Part shown: piece by piece, positions 23,538 through 31,655 of the stretch
How the letters are laid out: every line of letters begins with the position of its first letter
Numbering within the stretch: the stretch's first letter is position 1
Assembly: GCA_005405945.1 (NCBI GenBank)
Contig: BJHW01000002.1
Location: 1 to 64,000, forward strand
DNA: 64,000 nucleotides
Direction of reading: 5' to 3'
DNA from: Streptomyces violaceusniger
GTDB lineage: Bacteria; Actinomycetota; Actinomycetes; Streptomycetales; Streptomycetaceae
The notes under the pieces: generated by a model
Told to the model about the DNA's origin: nothing
Database searches by the model: none
What the model saw: the letters and a program-made list of their open reading frames with translations, nothing else
Program-made: the position numbers and the translations under genes

Positions 23538-25192
23538 ATGTCATACGACGCCGACGTCATCGTGGTCGGTGCGGGGCTGGCCGGTCTGGTCGCCGCGGCC
23601 GAACTGGCCGACGCGGGCCGCAAGGTCATCGTGCTCGACCAGGAGGGCGAGAACTCGCTGGGTGGCCAGGCGTTCTGGTCCTTCGGCGGCCTCTTCCTCG
23701 TGGACTCACCGGAGCAACGGCGCATGGGCATCCGGGACAGCCGTGAGCTGGCGCTGCAGGACTGGCTCGGGAGCGCCGAATTCGACCGGCCGGAGGACCA
23801 CTGGCCGCGTCGCTGGGCGGAGGCGTACGTGGACTTCGCCGCCGGGGAGCAGCGGTCGTGGCTCAGGGAGCAGGGTGTGCGCTTCTTCCCGCTCGTCAGC
23901 TGGACCGAACGAGGTGGCTACGCGGCGTCCGGGCACGGCAATTCGGTGCCCCGGTTCCACATCACCTGGGGCACCGGGCCCGGTCTGCTGGAGCCCTTCG
24001 TCCGCAGGGTCCGGGCCGCCCGGGCGCGGGGGCTGGTCGAGTTGCGGTACCGCCACCGGGTCACCGGGCTGTCGCGCACCGCCGGGTCCGTGGACACGGT
24101 GTCCGGTGATCTGCTGGCGCCCGACGAGGTGCAACGGGGAGCGGCCAGCTCACGTGAGGTGGTGGGCGCCTTCGAGCTCCGTGCCCAGGCGGTCATCGTC
24201 ACCTCCGGTGGCATCGGCGGCAACGACGATCTCGTGCGCAGAAACTGGCCGGAGCGGCTGGGCAACCCCCTCGGCGGATGATCGCCGGCGTTCCCGCCTA
24301 CGTCGACGGGCGCATGCTCGAGGTGACGGAGAAGGCCGGGGGACGGGTCATCAACGGCGACCGGATGTGGCACTACAACGAGGGGGTCCAGAACTGGGAT
24401 CCCATCTGGCCCCGCCACGGTATCCGCATTCTGCCCGGCCCCTCGTCCCTCTGGCTGGATGCCACGGGGAAGCGGTTGCCGGTGCCGCTCTTCCCGGGGT
24501 ACGACACCTTGGGCACGCTCAAGCACATCATGAGCACGGGCTACGACTACTCGTGGTTCGTACTGACCCAGAAGATCATCGAGAAGGAGTTCGCCCTCTC
24601 GGGGTCGGAGCAGAACCCCGACCTCACGGGGAAGAGCATCCGGGGTGTGCTAGGCAGGCTCCGCCCCGGCCCGCCCGGCCCCGTGGACGCGTTCCGGCAG
24701 CACGGTGTGGACTTCGTGGTGGAGCGGGATCTGGCCTCGCTGGTGCGCGGGATGAACGCGCTGACCGACGAGCCGCTGATCGACGAGGTCGAGCTCCGCC
24801 GCGAGATCGTCGCGCGTGATCGCGAGACGGTGAACAAGTTCTCCAAAGACCTTCAGATCAACGCGATCCGGGCAGCGGGAAACTACCTCGGCGACAAGCT
24901 GGGGAAGGTTGCTCCGCTGCACAGGTTGCTGGATCCCAAGGCCGGTCCGCTCATCGCGGTGCGGCTGAACATCATCACCCGCAAGTCACTCGGTGGTCTC
25001 GAGACCGACCTGTCCAGCCGGGTGCTGACCGGCACCGGCGAGCCCCTTCCGGGTGTCTACGCGGCGGGTGAGGTGGCCGGATTCGGCGGTGGCGGAGTGC
25101 ACGGCTACCGCTCGCTGGAAGGGACGTTCCTCGGCGGATGTCTGCTGTCCGGCCGTGCGGCGGGCCGTGCCGCGGCGCGAGCCGTGGGCTGA
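23538..25192 (+). CDS. FAD-dependent dehydrogenase of the 3-ketosteroid dehydrogenase/fumarate reductase type, one frameshift
   Basis: About 551 residues once one frame break is repaired. An N-terminal dinucleotide-binding motif VGAGLAGLVAAAELADAG (VIVVG at residue 6) and a C-terminal FAD motif, GVYAAGEVAGFGGGG, identify the FAD_binding_2 family; members remove or shuttle hydrogens at activated C-C bonds. The RBS AAGGAAG sits just before ATG 23538; an in-frame GTG 12 nt upstream is less likely. The frame changes at a run of five C (24266-24270): one more C restores a continuous reading through PPRRMIAGVPAYVDG. Its place between a flavin monooxygenase and a methyltransferase on the same strand suggests a redox tailoring step, though related proteins also occur outside biosynthetic clusters. 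Confidence 0.82.
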
Positions 25193-25262
25193 ACGGCATG
25201 AAACGGCGCCGGGTAACCGGCGTGACCAGCACACCACTTGACGCATCGGAGAGGCAGTTCGG

Positions 25263-26105
25263 ATGTCAACGGCGGCACAGAGCAACATCGCGCAAGTAGG
25301 GGATCGCTACGACGAGTTCAGCGCGCTGCACGCCGCGCTGAGCGACAGCGACCTGCCCGTGGGAAGCAATCTGCACCTCGGGTACTGGAACGACGAGCAT
25401 GACGAGGTCGACCTGGCCACCGCCACCGAGCAGCTGACGCGGCAGATGCTCAAGCGGCTGGCGCCCCGGCCCGGACAGCGGATCCTCGATGTGGGCTGCG
25501 GAGTGGGCCAGCCCGCGATGAGCCTGGCCGGTGCCTGCGATGTCGAGGTGCTCGGCATCTCGGTCAGCCGCCGTCAGGTGGAGCAGGCCACCGCGCGCGC
25601 GAGTGAAGCCGGACTGGCGGACCGGGTGCGCTTCGAGTACGCCAATGCCATGCAACTGCCCTACCCCGACGCCTCGTTCGACGCGGCATGGCTCTTCGAG
25701 TCGCTCATCCACATGCCGGAGAAGGAGCGCGCGCTGAAAGAGGTGGCGCGGGTGCTCAAGCCGGGGTCCCGGCTGGCCGTCGCCGATATGTTCCACCGCC
25801 CCGGGCACGACTGGCCGCTCGAGGGAAGTGAGATCGTCACGGCGGTCGGGCTCGACGACTACCAGGAGCTGTTCGACCGGGCGGGTCTCCGGCTGCTGGA
25901 GATCGACGATGTGTCGGATCACACGATCTTGCCGCTGCCCATTCAGACCAAGCTCAAGGGTCTGCTCGCGCCGCATCGTGAGGCGCTGGTACGGGCGGTC
26001 GGCGAGGGACTCGTCAATCAGCTGATCGGGCCCGAGGAGGGCGTGGAAGTGCGGCCCGGCGGAGGGCTCCCCGGTTATGTGCTGATCGCCGGAGAGCGTC
26101 CGTAG
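25263..26105 (+). CDS. SAM-dependent methyltransferase (class I, tocopherol/RebM-like)
   Basis: 280 residues. The SAM-binding motif ILDVGCGVGQPAMSLA lies at residues 77-92, and the later motifs PYPDASFDAAW and LKPGSRLAVADMFH follow the usual spacing. The N-terminus with NLHLGYWND matches the gamma-tocopherol methyltransferase-like group common in natural-product clusters, which contains O-, N- and C-methyltransferases. A GGAGAGG ribosome site (25248-25254) lies 8 nt before ATG. It is the third tailoring gene of the co-directional cassette. The methyl acceptor is not predictable. Confidence 0.9.
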   Translation: MSTAAQSNIAQVGDRYDEFSALHAALSDSDLPVGSNLHLGYWNDEHDEVDLATATEQLTRQMLKRLAPRPGQRILDVGCGVGQPAMSLAGACDVEVLGISVSRRQVEQATARASEAGLADRVRFEYANAMQLPYPDASFDAAWLFESLIHMPEKERALKEVARVLKPGSRLAVADMFHRPGHDWPLEGSEIVTAVGLDDYQELFDRAGLRLLEIDDVSDHTILPLPIQTKLKGLLAPHREALVRAVGEGLVNQLIGPEEGVEVRPGGGLPGYVLIAGERP

Positions 26106-26225
26106 AGCCGAGCCGTCCACGCGCGGTCCGCGGCCGGTATCGCCCGCTCATCCCGGTTGTCATTCGTTGCGGCGCCAGGAGTCCGACGTGATAATCGAAT
26201 TGACTTGGTGATCTTCTGGGGTTGG

Positions 26226-27182
26226 ATGCTCAAGGAACGGGGACTTGAATGGCGTGCGGTTGCCGTGTATCGGCTTTCGCTTGTTCAACCTTCACTCGAT
26301 GTCGGTGAGATCGCGCGCCGACTTGACCTTTCCGAAGCCGAAGTCCGCGCGATCCACGCGGAGCTGGCCGAACACCCGCTGGTGGCCGGACGAGCCTCTC
26401 TGACCTGCGAAGACTCCGGTCTCCGTGGGGAGCTGGGGCCCGGGGACGACCTCATGTCGCGCCGGTGGCGGATAGCGAAGGCCCGATCCATGGTCTCCTC
26501 GATGACCCGGAATTATGAGGCCGGTGAGGAATGCGTCGGCGCCGTCCGGCGGTTCGACGGGGTCGATGCCGTGCATACGCGGCTGCGCGAGTTGTGTGCA
26601 CGGGCGGCCAAGGAGTGCCGCATCTTCTCCTCTTCCTATGTCCAGCTTCCGAATTCCGTGGAGCAGGGAAACCAATGGGAGCGGGTGGTGGCGGAGCGTG
26701 GAATTTCCATCCGGGCCGTTCACCAGGACAGCTTCCGCGGCGATTCCGCGGAGCTGGGGGCCGCCCGGTGGCTCGCCTCGCTCGGCGGGCGGATCCGTAC
26801 CGTCCCCGTCCTGCCGACCCCCATGGCGCTGGTGGACGAGCACATCGCCCTGGTGCCGCTGGATCCCGAGGACGCCACCCGCGGTGCGCTTGAGTTGAAC
26901 GGGTACGAGGCGGTGGCCGCCCTGCGGACGATCTTCGAACACTTCTGGGTCACGGCCACTCCCTGGGACGAGCCCGCACAGCGGGACCGGGAGGGGCTCT
27001 CGCCTCGGGAGCGCGATCTGCTGCGCCTCCTCGCCAGTGGATTCACCGACGAATCGATGTGCCGCAAGTTGGGCATCTCGCTGCGCACCGTACGCCGCGC
27101 GGTGGCCGACCTCATGGCGCGCCTGGGCGCTCACAGCCGCTTCGAGGCGGGTGTGCAGGCGGTCCGCTGCGGCTGGCTTTGA
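26226..27182 (+). CDS. LuxR-type regulator with TrmB-like N-terminal winged helix
   Basis: About 318 residues from ATG 26226; in-frame starts further upstream (TTG 26157, GTG 26208) lack ribosome sites. Residues 1-60 form a TrmB-like winged helix (VGEIARRLDLSEAEVRAIHAEL). The C-terminus has a GerE/LuxR helix-turn-helix (LSPRERDLLRLLASG...RTVRRAVADLMARLG). The middle region resembles the sensor part of the many actinobacterial regulators of this build. Lying inside the tailoring cassette, it is the only candidate pathway-specific regulator in the window. Ligand and operators are unknown. Confidence 0.85.
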   Translation: MLKERGLEWRAVAVYRLSLVQPSLDVGEIARRLDLSEAEVRAIHAELAEHPLVAGRASLTCEDSGLRGELGPGDDLMSRRWRIAKARSMVSSMTRNYEAGEECVGAVRRFDGVDAVHTRLRELCARAAKECRIFSSSYVQLPNSVEQGNQWERVVAERGISIRAVHQDSFRGDSAELGAARWLASLGGRIRTVPVLPTPMALVDEHIALVPLDPEDATRGALELNGYEAVAALRTIFEHFWVTATPWDEPAQRDREGLSPRERDLLRLLASGFTDESMCRKLGISLRTVRRAVADLMARLGAHSRFEAGVQAVRCGWL

Positions 27183-27200
27183 GGGCCGTCGGCCCGGCCC

Positions 27201-27244
27201 GAGGACAAGCGGAAGAGAAGAAGAGGACAAGCGGAAGAGAAGAA
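27201..27244 (+). repeat. Perfect 22-bp purine-rich tandem repeat, two copies
   Basis: Two identical 22-bp copies (27201-27222 and 27223-27244) of a GA-rich unit, followed by a decayed third copy to about 27275. They lie in the leader before the MbtH gene. The tract contains several AGGA-like ribosome-site look-alikes. Confidence 0.75.
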
Positions 27245-27318
27245 GAGAAGCGGAAGACGAGCAGAAGACAAGCAATCGAGCGGCTCGTGGAGTCCGCCCT
27301 GTCCCGAGGAGGCAGACG

Positions 27319-27546
27319 ATGACCAATCCGTTCGACAACCCCGACGGCACCTTCCTGGTTCTGGTCAATGACGAGGGTCAGCACTCGCTGTGGCCGGCCT
27401 TCGCGGAGGTCCCGGCCGGCTGGGAGGTCGTGGTCCAGGAGACGGATCGCAAGACCTGCCTGGACTACATCGAGACGAACTGGACCGACATGCGGCCCAA
27501 GAGCCTGATCGAGGCGATGAACCGGGCGGAACAGAAGGGGAGTTGA
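27319..27546 (+). CDS. mbtH: MbtH family NRPS accessory protein
   Basis: 75 residues, the normal family length. The signature NDEGQHSLWP, then VPAGWEVV, and near the C-terminus ETNWTDMRPKSL, is fully conserved, including the family tryptophans. MbtH proteins bind NRPS adenylation domains and help them fold or become active. ATG 27319 follows GAGGAGGC (27306-27313). No NRPS gene is present in the window, so its partner must lie to the left, beyond the cut PKS gene, or elsewhere in the genome. It is the main clue that the polyketide is joined to an amino acid. Confidence 0.95.
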   Translation: MTNPFDNPDGTFLVLVNDEGQHSLWPAFAEVPAGWEVVVQETDRKTCLDYIETNWTDMRPKSLIEAMNRAEQKGS

Positions 27547-27640
27547 CCCAGCCGGGCCCCCGACGAGCGGCCCGGACAACACCAGCGGCGCGGAGAAAGA
27601 GCAGCAGCCCGGTACCGACCATGAAAAGGGAAGTGATGGT

Positions 27641-29395
27641 GTGAAAGGTTCGCGCAGGCTCGGCAGCGCACTCGTACTCGGTGGCGGCGTGGCCGGACTG
27701 CTCGCCGCGGCCGCCCTCATCGAGTACGTGGACACCATCACCGTCGTGGAACGGGACCGGCTGCCCGACGGCCCCGAGGTGCGCAAGGGCGTGCCTCAGG
27801 GCCGTCACCTCCACGGTCTCCAGTCCAGCGGTGTGCAGGCCATCGACACCCTGCTGCCGGGCACACTGGAGAGCTTCTTCGCGGCCGGTGCCCACCGGAT
27901 CGCCATGCCGACACATGCGCTGTTCTACGGCCCGCACGGCTGGATGCGCCAGTATCCCGGCGAACACTTCACGGTCGGCACCACCCGACCTCTGGCCGAG
28001 CACATCGTGCGCCGTGCCCTGCTGGCCCATGCGCATGTGCGGATCCTGGAAGGCGCCGAGGCCACCGGCCTGATCGGCGACGCGCGGCGGGTGTCCGGGG
28101 CCCACATCCGCCACCGCGGCACCGGGGAGCGCGAGAGCGTCGACGCGGATCTGGTCATCGACGCCACCGGTCGCGGTTCCAAGGCCCCGCAGTGGCTCGC
28201 CGAACTGGGCCTGCCCGAGGTGCCCGCCACGGTGGTCGACGCGGGGCTGGCCTACGCGAGCCGTGTCATCCGCCCTCCCGACGAGGCCACCGGGCGCAGG
28301 TTCCCCCTGATCGCCTTGCAGGGCGACCCGCGAAGCGGTGGCCCGGCCCGGGTCGGGGGCATGATGCTCGTCGAGGACGGGACGTGGATGGTGACCCTGG
28401 CGGGCACCAGGGGCGCCCACCCTCCCCTGGACGAGGAAGGCTTCCTCCGCTACGCCCAGACCCTGCGCCATCCGCTCATGAGTGAACTCATCTCCCAGGG
28501 CACGCCCGTGAGCCGGATCTCCGGTTTCCAGAACACCGCCAATCACCGCCGCCACTACGACAGGCTGCGGACACGTCCCACCGGCTTCCTGGTGTTCGGC
28601 GACGCGGCCACCACCTTCAACCCGCTGTACGGCCAGGGCGTGACCGCGGCGGCGCTGAGCGCGGTCACACTGCGCGAAGAGCTCGCGCGGGGCCCGCTCG
28701 ACGAGGAGGGATACGGCCGGATCCAGGAAGCGGTCATCCGCGCCACCGACATCGCGTGGGCGATGGCGTCCAACGAGGACCTGCGCTATCCGGGGGCGAA
28801 GGGGCCCGCGCCGTCCGCACGGCGGAAGGTGCTGCAGCGCTGCTCGGACCGGCTGCGCATCACCGCCGCCTGCGATCCGGTCGCCTCCCAGGCCCTGTTC
28901 AAGGCGCTCACCCTCACCACCCCGCCCCGGGAGGTGTTCAACGCCCGCACGCTCAGGGCGCTGCTGCGAGGCCCTCGCCACCCCGCACAGTACGACCTTC
29001 CCCCGAGCACACCGGACTCCCCGCGCCGACGGTCTGCCCCCTCGGCCGTCCACGGCTCAGGCGGGCGGGTCCGCGGCGCCCGCACCCACGACGGACGAGA
29101 CGTACACGGACGAGACGCACAGGGACGAGACGTACAGGGACGAGACGCACGAGGGAAGGACCCCGATGGTGGAGACCGAGACCGAGACCGAGACCGAGAA
29201 GAAGGCCGTGGTCGCCGTGCTGGAGCGGCTGGGCGCGGCCTGGTCGGAGCTGGACGCGCGGGCGCTGGCGGACGTGTTCACCGCCGACGCGACCATGATC
29301 GCATTCGGCTATCTGCGCAAGGGCCGGGAAGAGATCGCAACCCGTATGGGGGAGGCGTTCCAGGGCCCGTACAAGGGCAGCCGGGTGGTCGGTGA
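27641..29395 (+). CDS. FAD-dependent monooxygenase, MonCI/polyether-epoxidase-like; C-terminal end uncertain
   Basis: GTG 27641 is preceded by AAAAGGGAAG. The sequence shows a Rossmann motif LVLGGGVAGLLAAAALIE, then GVPQGRHLHGLQSSG, the DLVIDATGRGSKAP motif and VFGDAATTFNPLYGQG near residue 330. This is the pattern of group A flavoprotein monooxygenases related to polyether epoxidases such as MonCI, which epoxidise polyene chains. The conserved part ends near residue 460 (about nt 29000). Beyond it the open frame continues into low-complexity Gly-Arg-Asp repeats and overlaps the next gene by 230 nt, which looks like out-of-frame translation. The true C-terminus is therefore probably different: a nearby stop in another frame, or fusion to the SnoaL-like domain. 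Epoxidation of the polyene is an inference. Confidence 0.82.
   Translation: MKGSRRLGSALVLGGGVAGLLAAAALIEYVDTITVVERDRLPDGPEVRKGVPQGRHLHGLQSSGVQAIDTLLPGTLESFFAAGAHRIAMPTHALFYGPHGWMRQYPGEHFTVGTTRPLAEHIVRRALLAHAHVRILEGAEATGLIGDARRVSGAHIRHRGTGERESVDADLVIDATGRGSKAPQWLAELGLPEVPATVVDAGLAYASRVIRPPDEATGRRFPLIALQGDPRSGGPARVGGMMLVEDGTWMVTLAGTRGAHPPLDEEGFLRYAQTLRHPLMSELISQGTPVSRISGFQNTANHRRHYDRLRTRPTGFLVFGDAATTFNPLYGQGVTAAALSAVTLREELARGPLDEEGYGRIQEAVIRATDIAWAMASNEDLRYPGAKGPAPSARRKVLQRCSDRLRITAACDPVASQALFKALTLTTPPREVFNARTLRALLRGPRHPAQYDLPPSTPDSPRRRSAPSAVHGSGGRVRGARTHDGRDVHGRDAQGRDVQGRDARGKDPDGGDRDRDRDREEGRGRRAGAAGRGLVGAGRAGAGGRVHRRRDHDRIRLSAQGPGRDRNPYGGGVPGPVQGQPGGR
29092..29151 (+). repeat. 15-bp tandem repeat encoding Asp-Glu-Thr units
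   Basis: Four imperfect copies of a 15-bp unit (core GACGAGACG, then TAC or CAC). In the frame of the downstream SnoaL-like gene they read as an acidic DETY/DETH repeat with GC-rich third positions, and in the FAD-enzyme frame as Gly-Arg-Asp. They bridge the two coding regions. Confidence 0.7.
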
Positions 29396-29588
29396 CGTCC
29401 TGGAGGTGCGCCTCCTGGGTGACAGCGCGGCGGTGGCCGTCGTCCGCGGGGCCGTGCTGACGGCCGGGGAGACGGAGGTGACCGCGGAGAACGCGATCCG
29501 GTCCACCTGGGCGCTGGTCAAACAGGACGGTGAGTGGCGCGTCGCCGCGTACCACAACAGCCCCGCCAAGGAGGACATGCCCGTGTGA
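29166..29588 (+). CDS. SgcJ/EcaC-type SnoaL-fold protein (NTF2-like)
   Basis: 140 residues from ATG 29166, with GGAAGG 8 nt upstream. After an acidic VETETETETEKK head comes the SgcJ/EcaC pattern FTADATMIAFG...GREEI and the end motif WRVAAYHNSP. The fold is a small alpha-beta barrel used for epoxide opening, isomerisation, cyclisation or ligand binding; SnoaL-fold proteins also include the polyether epoxide hydrolases/cyclases. Lying just behind a probable epoxidase, it could act on an epoxide, but the SgcJ subfamily has no single defined reaction. The open frame continues upstream without a start codon, so fusion with the preceding protein is possible. Confidence 0.82.
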   Translation: MVETETETETEKKAVVAVLERLGAAWSELDARALADVFTADATMIAFGYLRKGREEIATRMGEAFQGPYKGSRVVGDVLEVRLLGDSAAVAVVRGAVLTAGETEVTAENAIRSTWALVKQDGEWRVAAYHNSPAKEDMPV

Positions 29589-29605
29589 GCCTGCAGACTG
29601 GGGCC

Positions 29606-30028
29606 ATGAGTTCTCGTACGGGAAGTGGCGAAGCCATCGTGGTGGGGGCCGGCCCGAACGGGCTGGCCGTCGCCGTCACCCTGGCCCTCAGTGGCTTCCG
29701 CGTCACCGTGCTCGAAGCGGCGGACACCATCGGCGGCGGCACCCGCAGCGGTGAACTCGGCGTGCCCGGTGTGGTGTTCGACCACTGCTCCTCGGCGCAT
29801 GTGGTGGGCGCCGGCTCACCGTTCCTGCGCTCCCTGGACCTGAAGCCGTACGGGAGCGGCCACAACGCCGCCCGCTCCGCGCTGCGCGCGCTGGGGCGCC
29901 CGGCCCCCGGGGACCGGACGCCCTCCGCACGGCCCTGGCAGCGCCTGGGCCAGAGAATCAGCGCTTGGGCCAGAACCCGCGCCTGGGCTAGAGAATCAGC
30001 GCCCGGGCCGGAAGCAGCGCCTCGCTAG
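29606..30028 (+). pseudogene. Truncated phytoene-dehydrogenase-like FAD protein
   Basis: The first 75-80 residues (ATG 29606) are a clear N-terminal FAD domain of the CrtI-like family: IVVGAGPNGLAVAVTLA, VLEAADTIGGGTRSGEL and FDHCSSAHVVGAGSPFLRSL. Family members are about 500 residues long. Here similarity stops near nt 29850 and is replaced by Arg/Ala-rich sequence made of repeats. The catalytic and C-terminal FAD regions are missing, so it should not be functional. It begins 17 nt after the SnoaL-like stop and ends against the oppositely oriented aldehyde dehydrogenase, marking an old deletion or insertion junction at the cluster edge. Confidence 0.8.
29943..30010 (+). repeat. About 20-bp tandem repeat, three and a half copies
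   Basis: Units of the form GCCTGGGCCAGAGAATCAGC recur at 29943-29962, 29963-29980 (shortened), 29981-30000 and, partly, 30001-30010. They sit inside the 3' part of the truncated FAD gene and next to the aldehyde dehydrogenase stop codon. Confidence 0.7.
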
Positions 30029-31548
30029 AACAGGCCGAGCTTCTTCGGCGAGTACGACACCAGCAGGTTCTTCGTCTGCTGGTAGTGGTCCAGCATCATC
30101 TTGTGGGTCTCGCGGCCGATCCCGGACTGCTTGTAGCCGCCGAAGGCGGCGTGCGCCGGATAGGCGTGGTAGCAGTTGGTCCACACCCGGCCCGCCTGGA
30201 TGGCGCGCCCGGCCCGGTACGCGGTCGAGCCGTCCCGGGTCCACACGCCCGCGCCCAGCCCGTAGAGCGTGTCGTTGGCGATCCCGATCGCGTCGTCGAA
30301 GTCGCCGAACCGCGTCACCGCGACCACCGGCCCGAAGATCTCCTCCTGGAAGACCCGCATGCGGTTGTCGCCCTCGAAGATCGTGGGCTCGACGTAGTAG
30401 CCGCCCTCCAGCTCACCGCCGAGCTCGGCGCGGCTGCCGCCGGTGAGGACGCGGGCGCCCTCCTGCCGGCCGATGTCCAGGTACGACAGGATCTTCTCGA
30501 GCTGGTCGTTGGACGCCTGGGCGCCGATCATGGTGTCGGTGTCCAGCGGATGGCCCTGCGTGATCTTCTCCGTACGGGCCACGGCCGCGTCCATGAACGC
30601 CTGGTAGTGGCCGCCCTGGACCAGGGCGCGCGAGGGACAGGTGCACACCTCGCCCTGGTTGAGGGCGAACATGGTGAACCCTTCCAGGGCCTTGTCCATG
30701 AAGTCGTCGTCGGTGGCCGAGACGTCGTCGAAGAAGATGTTCGGGCTCTTGCCGCCGAGCTCCAGGGTGACCGGGATCAGGTTCTCGCTCGCGTACTGCA
30801 TGATCAGCCGGCCGGTGGTGGTCTCGCCGGTGAAGGCGACCTTGGCCACCCGGGAGTTGGACGCCAGTGGCTTCCCGGCCTCCACGCCGAAGCCGTTGAC
30901 GATGTTGACCACACCCGGCGGCAGCAGATCCGCCACCAGGTTCATCCAGACGTGGACCGAGGCGGGTGTCTGCTCGGCCGGCTTCAGCACCACCGCGTTG
31001 CCCGCGGCCAGCGCCGGGGCCAGCTTCCAGGTGGCCATCAGGATCGGGAAGTTCCACGGGATGATCTGGGCGACCACGCCCAGCGGTTCATGGAAGTGGT
31101 ACGCGACCGTGTCGTGGTCGATCTCGGAGAGACTGCCCTCCTGGGCCCGGATGGCCCCCGCGAAGTAGCGGAAGTGGTCGATGGCGAGCGGAATGTCGGC
31201 GGCCAGCGTCTCCCGTACCGGCTTGCCGTTCTCCCAGCTCTCGGCGACCGCGAGGGCCTCCAGGTTCTGCTCCATCCGATCGGCGATCTTCAGCAGCACC
31301 GCGGCGCGCTCGGCGGGCGCCGTACGGCCCCAGGCGGGGGCGGCCGCGTGGGCGGCGTCCAGGGCCCGCTCGACGTCCTCGGCGGTGCCCCGGGCGATCT
31401 CGGTGAAGGGCTGCCCGTTGACGGGGGTGGGGTTCTCGAAGTAGCGGCCCTGGGCCGGAGGTACGTACTCCCCGCCGATCCAGTGGTCATAGCGCGGCTG
31501 ATAGGTGACGACCGAGCCCTCGGAGCCGGGGCTTGCGAAACGCGTCAT
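30025..31548 (-). CDS. NAD-dependent aldehyde dehydrogenase (acetaldehyde/chloroacetaldehyde dehydrogenase type)
   Basis: 507 residues. It has the ALDH motif LELGGKSPNIFF (general base Glu), the catalytic Cys in NQGEVCTCPSR, the cofactor segment PWNFPILMATWK, and the C-terminal GGYKQSGIGRETHKMML typical of the AldB/ExaC group that oxidises short aldehydes. ATG 31548 is preceded by GGGAGG 7 nt away; an in-frame start 29 codons upstream is less likely. The adjacent upstream gene on the same strand is a GAF-domain regulator, the usual partner of such dehydrogenases, so induction by alcohol or aldehyde stress is likely. Distinct from the polyketide cluster. Confidence 0.93.
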   Translation of the reverse strand: MTRFASPGSEGSVVTYQPRYDHWIGGEYVPPAQGRYFENPTPVNGQPFTEIARGTAEDVERALDAAHAAAPAWGRTAPAERAAVLLKIADRMEQNLEALAVAESWENGKPVRETLAADIPLAIDHFRYFAGAIRAQEGSLSEIDHDTVAYHFHEPLGVVAQIIPWNFPILMATWKLAPALAAGNAVVLKPAEQTPASVHVWMNLVADLLPPGVVNIVNGFGVEAGKPLASNSRVAKVAFTGETTTGRLIMQYASENLIPVTLELGGKSPNIFFDDVSATDDDFMDKALEGFTMFALNQGEVCTCPSRALVQGGHYQAFMDAAVARTEKITQGHPLDTDTMIGAQASNDQLEKILSYLDIGRQEGARVLTGGSRAELGGELEGGYYVEPTIFEGDNRMRVFQEEIFGPVVAVTRFGDFDDAIGIANDTLYGLGAGVWTRDGSTAYRAGRAIQAGRVWTNCYHAYPAHAAFGGYKQSGIGRETHKMMLDHYQQTKNLLVSYSPKKLGLF

Positions 31549-31655
31549 GGGGCGGCCTCCCTGGTGTACGCGTGGTGGGGCACGTTGTCGGACGCGCCGT
31601 CCGGGTGCGCGTCCAGGCTCCGCCCGCGCCGACACGGGCGGAGCCGACGGGGAGG

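Noticed and set aside
26157..26225. TTG 26157 or GTG 26208 as start of the LuxR-type regulator
   Set aside because: No ribosome site precedes them and the added residues do not resemble the family; ATG 26226 begins the winged helix directly.
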